Of a stretch of DNA of 64,000 nucleotides, positions 12,338-23,561 are shown piece after piece; position 1 is the first letter of the stretch, and each line of letters begins with the position of its first letter. Below the pieces are notes generated by a model that did not search any database, had not been told where the DNA came from, and was given only the letters and a program-made list of their open reading frames with translations. Origin of the DNA: Polytrichum commune (lineage: Eukaryota; Streptophyta; Polytrichopsida; Polytrichales; Polytrichaceae); the NCBI GenBank assembly GCA_950295325.1, contig OX485805.1:11282501-11346500 (forward strand). Direction: 5' to 3'. Both the position numbers and the translations under genes were made by a program.

Positions 12338-12391
12338 TCAACCCAAATTGACAGTCATGCTCCAGATGCCGAAATTTGAAGGGGTAGCCAT
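12338..12391 (-). promoter_or_regulatory. Upstream ORF in the peptidase 5' leader
   Basis: A 17-codon frame starts ATG in a strong context (GCACCATGGCT) and ends TGA 33 nt before the main ATG at 12304. A splice acceptor (CTTGCAG, minus strand, AG at 12401-12402) just upstream suggests that the leader exon is 12305-12400 and that the leader contains an intron. A second ATG a few bases upstream opens another short frame. Such uORFs commonly reduce translation of the main frame; this is inferred here. Confidence 0.5.
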
Positions 12392-15300
12392 GGTGCCATC
12401 CTGCAAGCGATCAAAATGGAAGAATATCATCATCACTACCAAGAGAGTAAATAAAACCCTTTGCCTAATTTAGAGCCGAGCCGTTTGAAAATTATTAGAG
12501 CCCTTGCTTACCTTGCCCAACTCCTTTGGTACCTCTGTCTGTGTTTAATTTTTACTTGAAAATTTTGACAGGAGAAGGACGGCCTTATGGTTTCCAAAGC
12601 TCTCACATCACAAATTTAGCACACATAGTTGAAATTGACATCCGAAGAAGACATGAATTTCTGTGAGGGAGCGAATTACTGCACGGTGAACCGGCGATCT
12701 TGATTTTGATTTTGCAGTCATTAACAAGCTTCAAATAACACCATGTCCAAATGGCCATCAGCTTAGACCTAATCCAGCTCAAAACGGGATCAAATCCAAG
12801 AATTCCTCACTACAGGAATACATGGGCCACTTAATTCTTCTTCGGTTCCAGAACCATGCAAGGAATCTGGGATCAAGGTCCAAAACACTTCAAATTCAAC
12901 AATACCTCAAATTCCACAAAACAATTCAAAATCAGATGCTATCCTCTTCTTCCACCTACAAAGATGCATCAAAGGATAATCTCTACAACTTATTACTGTG
13001 CAACAACAAGCCTCACTCTTTCACAGGAACGCACGGGCGTCATACCACAAAAAAAAATCGAGGCTCAACTTCTCAGCCATGATTCGAGTGTGCAGGATAC
13101 TGGGAATCCTTACCAAAAAACATCGGGATTGAATCTTTTTTGGGTACCCCAGACCATGGAGACAATAAATTGTGTGATGATGATGTGGGTGTCAAAACTT
13201 TGCATCCTGTTCACAATTTGGAAGATTCGGCGGCGGAAGTAGGAAGGGAGTGAATCTCCTCTGCTTCCGAGGACCACGTGGATGTTAGATGGACGGATGG
13301 ATGAATATTGAGATGAATGAGGCTGCAGTGTATGGATGAATGTTCCAGGCTGAAGTTGGATGATAATGGCGAGCAAAGCATTGGACGATCTAGAAAAGGA
13401 ACTAAAAATATTTTTTTGGGTTATACTCCTATTTCAACTGTAAGGGACTCATGGTGTCTATGTAAACTCATCCGTTATCAAGGTGAAAATGCAGCAAATG
13501 GTTTATAGTCTTTAAATAACTATTTTTAGGTCGTTTGACTCCGGAAATGATATTAGGAATCTTGAATTGGTCTAGTGAACTTCAATTGGAATGCATCAGT
13601 CTTCAACCTTGTAGGGACTTGTTTTTACTCAGAACCCCTTCTTCCACAATTAATGAGTTTACATAGACACCACAAACCCCAAGCCTATTTCAACCAATCT
13701 TGTATCATGTGAATGTTGGCTAGTTGGAAAAGGGTATAACTGGAAAATATTGTATTCTTGGCATAGTCAATATGGAGGGACCACCAGCTTGCTTAACAAC
13801 AATTTATTGGTTCATGCACAGTGTGACACTTGTGAATGGGGTTATATATGTTTGTTGTCAGATGATATAAGGTGGGTTGCAAGACTTAGGGTGAAAAGAA
13901 ATTAAGAATGGAACAACAAATTCTTGATTGTTTTATTTTTATTTTTTTCCTATGCCTATTTCACAATATTCAACATACCATGTAGTTGGGGAAAAATCCA
14001 TGGAAACACTAAGGGAAAGTTTGAAAGGTGATTTTGTATTATCTAGGTGTCTCAAATAAGTTTGATTAAGATAAACTTGTGTTTATTTCATATCATTCAA
14101 GACTTGATTTAGCAATTGTATAGGTGATTTTAGGGATGAAAACTTCAAGATCACTCAACAGTAGTACATACATTTGTGATTGAATGGTTATTAGTTTCCT
14201 TGATCAACTCTTAATTTAATTATGTTATCACATAATTGTCTTGAACCTGATCTTCGCCAGGGCAATTAAGTGTCCTTCAGCTGTAACTATAGGCCAATAC
14301 TATAGATCATGTTAAGAGACCATGGTTTGGTTCTTTGACCTTTGTCTGTTTGGTTATGAAGTTCATGGTTAATCAAGTTATTATTATGATTCAACCTCAC
14401 ATATAAGATACATAGGTACTTGAAATTCTTCAAAACATGTCTGCGTCATAGCTTGATAAGCTGCCTCCTCCTTTCTCCATCCAAATACTAATCACAGACT
14501 ATAGATTTACTCTTTTTTATTTATTAGAGATAATGGGCGGTTGGTAGTGGAAAGGTGAAGTCTATTGAGTAACCAAAAACCAGTCTATGGAGTGTTCAAA
14601 TGACTCTTCATTTGTAGCTAGTTCCTCAGTTGATGCCAAGTAGAACGAATCTCGACTTCTAGAACGACACACGACACAAGACTATACAAATCACTTCCAA
14701 TTCATTTCCAATCTTTGCTCAATTACCAAGATAACGTAGACATGACTGGTGATGGTTCACCTCCTAACCTAACGATTTAAAAATGAAGGTGTTCTGGTAG
14801 GATAACAGACAGACAATTGTTTGCCGCTAATTTGAATCTCATTCACTTTCAGATTGACATCAACCCTTCTTTCAACTTAACCTTTCTCTCTACTTTCCAC
14901 TTCGAGCAAGTGTCTCAAGGTTAACACTGATTGCAGACAATGGCTGAGTTCTCAGCTTGCAGCTTCAAAATGAAAATCTCTCAGCCTATTGACTTGGAAT
15001 TTCTCATCAAGTGAGATACTTTACAACGGAATAGACTTAGATTTCCCAATTACACTCACTTATCAAACTCACTCGTTTCCCATCATTCTCTCTCCCTGAG
15101 AAAATTGCTCATCCATTGCACTGGCAAAATCTGGAAGGAATGTACCCGCTAGATTCTCCCAGAGATTATAGTCAATTGAGATTTGCTTCCCTCAACGAGC
15201 ATTGAATCACTTCAATATCACAGACCGACCACACGGATCATTGTCTCTATTAAGATTTCTCTTTCACCCTCACCCGCATCCCGCACAGACTCTAGATTGG

Positions 15301-15632
15301 GAAGAGAAATTCCGGCCACTCCGGCCATACTAAAATCCGACTCCCAGACTTCCTTGGTCAATCAGACAATTGACGCTCCAACACACCCTTCATACAAGTC
15401 TGATCGATCATGCACTCATGCAAACGAGAGTGATAGTATTGACCCTCAATGTTATGGTCAATTGAATGACAGCCAGTATAATCCCTCTGGGGCTCTCCAA
15501 TACAAGAGTTCATTGAGCCTGCAGTTCTTCACTCACTCTGCAAGGTAATTCTCACATCAAATTAGGCTCAGCACATACTATGGCTTGATGGTTCAATTTC
15601 CAGTTTTTACAGTTATTGTTGGAGCGCACTAC
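12392..15632. other. Peptidase upstream region, then intergenic
   Basis: 12400-13300 is the likely promoter and leader of the minus-strand peptidase gene; a CpG-containing patch near 13225-13280 may mark a first non-coding exon. From 13400 to 15600 I see AT-rich sequence without a supported gene. The frame at 15183-15548 is Ser/Thr-rich and unrecognised. Confidence 0.5.
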
Positions 15633-15848
15633 ACTTAATATTGTATTTAATGTCACTTACTTTTTGAAATTACAAGATGCTATAACTATATACTAAATAT
15701 CTATTTTTTTTGCCAACAGAGGTCAAATTGGTTGTTTGGACATTATAGAACATTCACATCTTTACTTGAGAAGAAATTACATCAGTGATAAAAAGATATA
15801 GAATTGTATAACTCCAAATAGTAAGTGACACTAAATACAATATTTAGC
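15633..15848. mobile_element. MITE-like element with TAAATATTGTATTTAGTGTC ends
   Basis: The left arm at 15633-15667 reads ACTTAATATTGTATTTAATG, then TCACTTACT. The right arm at 15813-15848 is its reverse complement with few mismatches. The element is about 216 bp. Related ends occur at 21608-21650 and 39529-39728, so this is a family. There is no coding capacity. Confidence 0.7.
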
Positions 15849-17245
15849 ATTTTCAGACTTTTGCAAGTCCTCAGGTTTTTCCTCCTCCTTAGAATTCGTT
15901 ATTGGAGGGAAGTGAATAGGTTAAGTATTTGACTTGTCCATGCTATCCTAGTTTTTAGATTACCACGAGGCAAATATATTTTTGACCAAGAGAGACTTTA
16001 GGTACCTCCCATGTGTGGTTGGCCTTGCTGTGGATGTCATAGTTTGTTGCCAAAGTCATAAAGTTAGATTGTTGCGAGCAAGGAACTTGTCTGGGAACTT
16101 TCAGGATTCAGTTAACTGGGATCTAAATTACTGCTCTGCCAACTGTTTGTCATTGTCTATGACGTGCAGTTCCAACCTTAGAACTACGTCCACAATCTCA
16201 AATACATAGCAAATGTAAGAGAAAGGTGAAGCTTGCAACCAATACATTGTAGTTTGTATGGCACACAGCAACCCATCATCCACCTATTTGCCGTTTACTC
16301 TGTCAATCTGTTAGAGAACTTGAAAGTAGTTGCTTCACATCCATGCATTTCCTCACAAGTAATATTTTATATATAACTAAGTTTAGCCAGAGTAGCAATT
16401 CCAAGGTAAAACCTTGATGAATGCCGAGCACAGACAACTGCAACAAAGTTTTCACTGCAGACGCAGAAACATGCTTACAAGGAAAAGGCACAATCTTAAT
16501 TGTGATACTTGCTCTAAAACACAGGGTATGGAGACTAGTAACTGCCTGTCCATGAGATCTGGGTGAAAATGTATACAAAACTTGATCCCAGATGACTATA
16601 TGCACACCTTCAACAAAGAATTACCAGGGATGAGATGAAATTATTGAAGGATCTGCCTTGATAGTTTCTGATTGTTTAAAATCACGATGACCACCACCTA
16701 ACCACATACAGCCACTGACTGAGAAGAACAAAGTCATGCCAACAGTCAGTGACTGGTGCAGCGCAATGACTGACATCGGGTTCCAATGGTGCCCTCACAG
16801 CCTTAAACCCTGACCCAGAACACAAGCCTTCATGACCATTGCCAAAGCTACATGGTCCACCGCTACAGCACATTAACTCACGAGTTAAGGCACGAGTATC
16901 TCTCCCAGTGAATTGCCTTCTGAAACTGACCTCTTCACTAACTTATGACTGCTTTCACAAACTATCTGTACTTACTTCAACAAGGTGACTGCATGTGTGT
17001 GTGCACCAGAGACTGACTTTGTCCCTTGCTAATAAAGAGCTTCTGTATTTAGTAACAAGCAATGCCATTTGAAAACTCGTATTTCATCATAACCCAGTTC
17101 TTTGAATTGCTGTAGAAAGAATTGATATCCTCTACAGGATCACTTCCAGAACCAAAAAATGTTACATTTACCCAATAATGTAATTGGGCATTAACTTGTG
17201 GAAGGTACCTCCTCAATTCACTTTTAAGCTACTGCAGCTGCAATA
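15849..17245. other. 3' flank of the Rossmann-protein gene; no supported gene
   Basis: The open frames here are short and unrecognised. Part of 16600-17245 may be 3' untranslated sequence of the adjacent minus-strand gene. Confidence 0.5.
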
Positions 17246-19801
17246 TTAATCAAGGTAAAAGAGGGTGACAATCTTGCGTAAATTCTTGGCCTCTCTGCAT
17301 GTCTCCATGAGCAAGTTACTGTCATGGAAGGCAAAGCAGATGATTTGTTGAACATGTGACAAAATGTCCATGTTGCACAGCCTGCAAGCACATTACAATC
17401 TAAATGTTAGTGGACATACCACATGCCTCAGAGTATGCAATAGTCAGTGATGAAGGAAGTTTTCCCATTAACCACCACAAAGTTTGGTGATGTCAAGTCG
17501 CGCAACTTGCATTACAAAGTTCAAAAAGAAATGTAGCAACCTTAACATGTTGCAACCAAACAGTCTCAACTGCAAAATGAACCAATCAAAATATAAATTG
17601 ATAGTCAAAAGCCAGATCAAAAGACTGGTGTTCCAAACGAACTCCACACTGAAAGCACGAGAGAACTAAAACCAAAGGGAGGCAGCACCTGCTGGCTTCA
17701 ATCAACGGTAAGTGATCATTATGGGGCATCTCCACAACATTCTTGACCTGCATCAACCCAAGTTCATGAATTGAGAATTAAGGGATTCAGAAGCCAAGAG
17801 GACGATGATATTCACCCAGGCGCACCCTGACTCTGCCAAATGCTACATTTGTTTATATGTGCTCATGCTTCTTCCAAATGTGTTGACAACAAGACCAATG
17901 CAAGAGCATATAACCAAAAAAGTGTAGTGCAGTTCACTCCTTCCTTCTGATGCTCCAAACACCACTTTACACAAGTTAGCTCGTCATCTGATTCCACAAG
18001 CGGATCACTCTTCCAAGGTGGGGGCATATGTGAAACATAAAGTGTACCTTTGAAAGCAACTCTTGACTTTCAGGTGGCTGCATCTTGAGGCTTTGCGGCA
18101 AAATAACTGTCAAGAGATCTGGCCTTTCAGCTCTCAATGCTCCCCTAATGACTGCTGCATTAGTTCCTGATGCTCCCGAAGTATAGATATGATTTTTCTG
18201 GACATAACAATACATCCTACAATCAGGATTGCAGATTCTTTCCTAAACTTGCAAATCATGAATTGTTCAAACAGCATAACCACTGGAATATGCCTGCACT
18301 ATGTAAAAAATTCTCCAGAGCTCCATGGCAGGTCTTAGTTGAGACGTTGGCAGAAGTAACTATACACCATATTCAACTGCTTCACTAGTGCAAATATGAA
18401 CTCCACAAGCCTTATAGGAGGGACGAAGTTATGAACACCCTGTAGATTCTATATCAAAGGTGCAGCAACAATTTCTGCACATAAATTCAGCTTTTCTAAT
18501 GAAAGGGGAACTCTAAATGTCCATTCTTGTGACAGTTTTACAAAGAGAAGAATCACTTAAAGAGCACATGGGAGCAGTGTGCGTCTGTCATAAAGCCAGA
18601 TGAGCTGAGAGGAAGTAATGTGGCATGCGGACTCACAGTAATAACCATAGCATAGCTAAGAATCTCAATGAGCTGCTGATGCATGAACCCCATGTTGCGT
18701 GTGCCAAAAAATCCTATTGCCCTTGGTCCATTTTGCTGGATGGCAAGTAGCTCCTGCAGACAAATAACCAGAACACACCATCACAACAATGTCTTCTCCC
18801 CTTGTTCGAGAGGCGCCCGTGGTTGCGTTATGGCGTAATGACGCTCCTCAATTATCCTGTGCAAGTAAAACCTAAAAACTTTGCTTCCGCAAATTTGCAA
18901 ACAGATGCCTCAAATACAAACTTACGATGAACCAATGGTAGCTATCACATATTTACTCGACAAATGCAGTTGCCAACAACACACCGATTCAATGCTGCCA
19001 CATTATCTCAAAACCCATCTGTTGAGCCAATTGGTTTAAACAGCATCATAGTACTCGCAAAAAGGAATAATTTCAAAAAGCACTTGCTGCGCACTAGAAC
19101 TGAAGCGAATTGCTTTCGTTCATATTATGAGCTGAAACTAGATCGATTCAACCTTGCACAAAACAGAGAGGATATCTGCCATCAAACTCTTCACGAAATT
19201 GGAGTCATGAGCCCGTGACCTACCTGCAAGTAGTCCAAATCCGGAAGAGTCTTGTACTCTGCTACTTGCACAGTCTGTGTGCCTTGCGTGACAGCCTCGG
19301 CTTGCGTAGGAATCTCATCGCCATACGCATACGCTCTCCACAATTCATCTCCCCCTCTCCTCTCCTCACCAAACGCCTGGACGTCCGCGACATCTTCCCC
19401 TTGTGCCCGGCACTCCACTCCTCCCTATGGAATTTCTCCAAAAACAGCCCTGAACAGCATTCATCAGTACCGAAACAAAAAGAATACTCCACCCCGCAAC
19501 AACATTCTCTTTCTCGCTCTCTCTGTTTCGCTCGCTCTGCCTCGCTCTCTCTCTCAATTCGCCACAATAAACAAGGTGAAGAGAGCACACGTACCCGTGG
19601 CCGGTGGCGCAGGCGAGTGGAACATGTCGCCCGTGCGCTCAGAAAGCGCGACACCGAGGTGGCTGACGTGGAGGCGGAGCAGGGAGTAGCGCTGCAATGC
19701 GAGGCGTTGTGGTGCAACCACCAGACGGCGGATTCCGGTGCGACAAAAGCAGCGGCGGACGGAGCGAGGGGGGGCCTACAGCACAGCCCCAGCGAGGGCA
19801 T
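17246..19801 (-). CDS. DprA/SLOG-like Rossmann-fold protein, probably plastid-targeted
   Basis: I build six exons with consistent phase: 19595-19801, 19224-19424, 18637-18753, 18048-18197, 17689-17747 and 17246-17381. The product is 289 aa. The first 69 residues are rich in Ser, Ala, Thr, Cys and Arg and almost lack acidic residues, like a transit peptide; the start ATG (19801) is the first in frame. The core begins at about residue 137 with AIGFFGTRNMG, followed by a helix and IYTSGASGTNAAVIRGALRA. This matches the hG-x-GSR...SGGAxGxDxxAHRGAL layout of DprA/Smf and related SLOG domains. The rest (VTVILPQSL-like strand, VVEMPHNDHLPLIEASR, FAFHD, LRKIVTLFYLD at the C-terminus) reads as one conserved domain. 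Bacterial DprA loads RecA on single-stranded DNA; whether this protein binds DNA is unknown, and nucleotide binding is equally possible. Confidence 0.8.
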
Positions 19802-20060
19802 GATAGCTGCCAAACCGAACCTCCACACAAAGCTTACCCCGAGATCCTTTACACGACACAGAACACCTTCACACAAAGCACAACCTCCAAGCCGTCTCAC
19901 AGCACCAAACAGCTTCGCACCACTCTCACAATAGCCTCAGGCCACCTCGGAACTCCGCAACAGCATCGAGAACGGCCCGGACGACGCAAAACTGCGAGAC
20001 GGGGGCGAGAAAGGAAAGGAAATCTAGAGCTAGAGAAAGGAGCTTCGCAAAAGGATGAGA

Positions 20061-20131
20061 CGGAGATGAGAGAGAAGAGAGAGAGAGAGAGGGTGGGGGG
20101 GAGGAGAGAGAGAGAGAGAGAGAGAAGAGAC
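20061..20131. repeat. GA/CT microsatellite in the 5' leader or promoter
   Basis: Nearly pure GA tracts interrupted by GGTGGGGGGG lie 260-330 bp upstream of the Rossmann-protein ATG. On the transcribed (minus) strand they read CTCTCT, a common feature of plant core promoters and 5' leaders. Confidence 0.75.
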
Positions 20132-20139
20132 ACGGTCGA

Positions 20140-22577
20140 CTCACTAATCTGGGTGTGGTAAAGAAGGATTCCGAGGCGGGCTGCTAATTGGGATACTAAT
20201 CTCTCACTAATCTTGTGGTTTCGAGCTGGGAGTCTGGGACTCTATCGAGGAAGGTCTAAGTATTATGTGTGGTTTGAGGCTCGGAGGGGGAGGGAAGGCC
20301 TAGTACTACGTGGCGTTTGGGTTTATCTTGTGAGTTATTTTATGGTTATTCAGCTAGCAAAAGGACAAGTCATGTAATTGGGAATTGTATTTTATGTGGC
20401 AATAATTATAGTATGTAGGGTCGATAATTTGCGTTTCTTGAGACTTGTGTCGTCAATTAAGTAAATGGAAGAGGTTGGGGAGATTCCGACTCCGTATTAC
20501 ACCCAACTTGTTTCGGGTATGTCAAAACATCATGTGCAAACATTTTGTTGTTTTTTAGTTTTAGGCATATCATTGTGCAGCACTTGGTGTGAGGGTATGT
20601 TTACAACAGTGATCAATAACCATGACCATTGTATTTCAAATCCCCTCATTGGTTGAGAAATGAGTGGTGGGCCCACTTCAATTTACATAACGTCGTCAAA
20701 AATAAAAGTGACCATGTCAGAGAATGGATGAGAAAGTGACGTGGAATCCTACACATCCATAAATGAACAATGTTGGGTAGTCACCTAGATTTTGCAGTGG
20801 GAGAACCCACATGGATTATCTCAACACAAAACAAAGGTGATTGTGTCAAACAAAAAAAAAGTATTTTTAGTGCATTTGTAAATTTACACTAATCCTTACT
20901 TTTGTGATTATTTTTCATCAAAAGCAAAATCACTACGTCTTGGCCTAAGTCCGCTTTATTATGTCCCGTGACCAAGGCTTTTAGAAATTGATGTGGATCT
21001 CTCTTGGTCATGGTCTTCAAGTTGCTTACCATGACCATGAGAAATCCTAAATCTCTTTAACTCACGGCCCTTGGTTATGTGTGTAAAATGGCCTTGACTT
21101 TATATAAGGACACATGAGTGTTTGTAAGGGGATGAAATGGGGGTTTTGCATACATGCATGGGACATTGAAGCAGTGAGAAAAAATAAAATATCTTGATTG
21201 ATCAACAATTCATTTAACCATGTGAATCACATCAAGAAAGTGACATTTGTCAATGAATTTGAATCAACATGTGAATAGTTGTTTATAGATGAGTGGAGAA
21301 AACGACCTTTCCAAGTATACTAAATGACCAATATAATATTTAGAAGCTTGAGAATGGAAGGCAACCCTCCAAGTAGGTTAATCACTCCACTATTGAGATG
21401 CTTGAGAGATGAAAGGCGGTTGTGTGCATACATAGGAACTATAAAAGAGCAACATGACGACTTCTCCTTTGCACCAATGCAATCTTTAGCCCATCACAAA
21501 TTTGCATTTGAACCATGAGGTTGGAAAATACTCTACTTCTACTTGTCATGATGTGGATCCCTTGTCTTTGTGTCCCTTTTGCTAAGCTTTTTGGAATCGG
21601 AGAGGATACTACACTAAATATGATATTTAGTGTCACTTATTATTCAAAGTGACACGTTCCTATATTGAATCAAGTTTGATATTATAGGTGAATATGATCT
21701 TTGACAGATGGAGTTTACATATATCTTGACTTGAGTATGATCAATCATGCTACGAATTTTCACTTAAAGAAGCTACTTATGTTGACGAATGGAATCATAT
21801 TGACAATTAGCGGGCATGACACTTTGAAACCTATAGGCATCTAGTTTAGGCCCTTCGCAAATAGTGCACATGACATTAAATACCATGAACGGTGTAGTCG
21901 TGTACATGTTATAGTGAGCTTCTTTGTTACTTGTCCATTCTTCTTAGGTATTTCTTTTGCGTCACCTGTATGCACTTACATTTACTCACTACCAACGAAT
22001 CAAATATCTTGCAATGCTAAAAAATAAATATAAAAATGGAAAACTTACGATATACACTAACAAAGAGTTTTTGCCATGTGTCAATCTCAGATTGGCAGAG
22101 ACCTACTTAAATTCCATGGCATTTATTGTTTGGCTTCAAAATAGATGACGAACCATGAAGGTCCTACATTAGTGGTGGTGGGTGATGTGGTGTTCTAATC
22201 ATTGAAATATAGTTATAGGAAAAACTCATTCACAATTCATAAAATTCTAACTATGAAGTGCTTGCCTCGAATGGAATCTTGTAGAGTATATTCATCATTT
22301 TATTTAGGGAGATGCCATATGGGGTTCCTTTTCAAGCTCATACAAGTTGGAGAGTGAATGAAGGCACATGTGTTTGTTGGTTGTCCATCCCTCATGAATG
22401 CACTGCAACCAACTCATTCGTGTGCTTAGTAGTGATTGTGTACACACATGTCATCTAAATCTTAATCTATGTTAGGATTGTCATCGGCAATTTTCAGCAT
22501 GAAATCATTGTTTGGTGGAGCAATGGCATTTTTCGACATGCCAACGTGAGGTTTATCCATTGGACTGGCAAGCAAGC
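20140..22577. other. Intergenic; MITE relic at 21608-21650
   Basis: AT-rich sequence without a supported gene. TACACTAAATATGATATTTA, then GTGTCAC, at 21608-21650 is a collapsed copy of the family seen at 15633-15848. Confidence 0.55.
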
Positions 22578-23556
22578 TGTCGCAACCCTTGCTAGCCCCC
22601 CCCCTTGACAATCTTGCCAATTTTCAATTCTAACAAAGGTTACGAGTCGCTAACCCTTCACATTCCGCCATGCTAATGGTTAGCTCCTCTTACCCCGGAC
22701 CATATAGTTCATAGGAGGGGAACCAACCCTCCTACTTTGCTTTCGGGACTCACCCCTTAATCGGTAACCCATTCCTAGATGTGGACTTCCATCCATGGAA
22801 GTCCCATCCTATATTGATCATCGCGTTGCCGGAGCAACACTACAACAACCCGAACCATACTAGGCAACTATGGCCTCACAATGGGCCAATGCCCATGGAG
22901 GCCGTGCCGTTCGGCCTCGGGTGGGTGAGGCCACACCACCTCACCCATATAAGCCTCTAGGATTCTACACGGAGCCCCTACCCCACCGCCAACCAACCTC
23001 TTGTCTCTCTACCAAGAGTTGGGGCCAAGTGGACATTTTCCCTTAGCTGCTGGGCCTAGAACCCCCCCAGCAGCTTCAGACCATCATAACTTCCTTGTAT
23101 GATGTCTGATCATAACAACCAACCACTCCATCCTCATCTACGCTTCACGTAGATGCCGATGGACTCCTCGCTTGCCCCATTCGGGCAAGTCTTGAGGAAG
23201 TTATGCCTGTTTGAACCTTGGCAGTCCCGGGAATCACTCCCAGGCACTGCTGTACCAGGGCGCTGTCCCGGGACAGCACCCCACTCAAATGGCCATAACT
23301 CCTAGCTCACACCTCCGATTGAGGTGATCTTGAGCATTCTAGAATCACCACGCCATGAGCTACGCATGGCTCATGGCCTCACCCTCATGCCTCCTAGTCT
23401 TTGTGGGTGGGAGGCGTTCCCAACGCCCGGGGCCCTCACCCACACTAGGATCACTTGGGCCCTCTCACCAACGGCGCCACAAGTCCCGGGTGTCACTCCG
23501 GGGTCCCCCTTGTGCCCATGGTGTTTCGGGCACTCCTCATGGAGAGGTGCGCGACA
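22578..23556. mobile_element. Solo LTR, 979 bp
   Basis: The element starts TGTCGCAACCC and ends TGCGCGACA, so its ends carry the inverted repeat TGTCGC/GCGACA and the canonical TG...CA. It is flanked by the 5-bp direct repeat CAAGC (22573-22577 and 23557-23561). A TATA-like CATATAAGCC lies at about 22947. It is much more GC-rich than its surroundings and has no coding frame of note. With only one LTR between perfect target duplications, it is best read as a solo LTR left by recombination between two LTRs; the superfamily (Gypsy or Copia) is not determined. Confidence 0.85.
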
Positions 23557-23561
23557 CAAGC

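Noticed and set aside
15183-15548. 121-codon Ser/Thr-rich plus-strand frame
   Set aside because: No domain and no splice or promoter context.
19215-19934. 239-codon plus-strand open frame
   Set aside because: It is antisense to the first two exons of the Rossmann-protein gene, in CpG-rich sequence where long shadow frames are expected.
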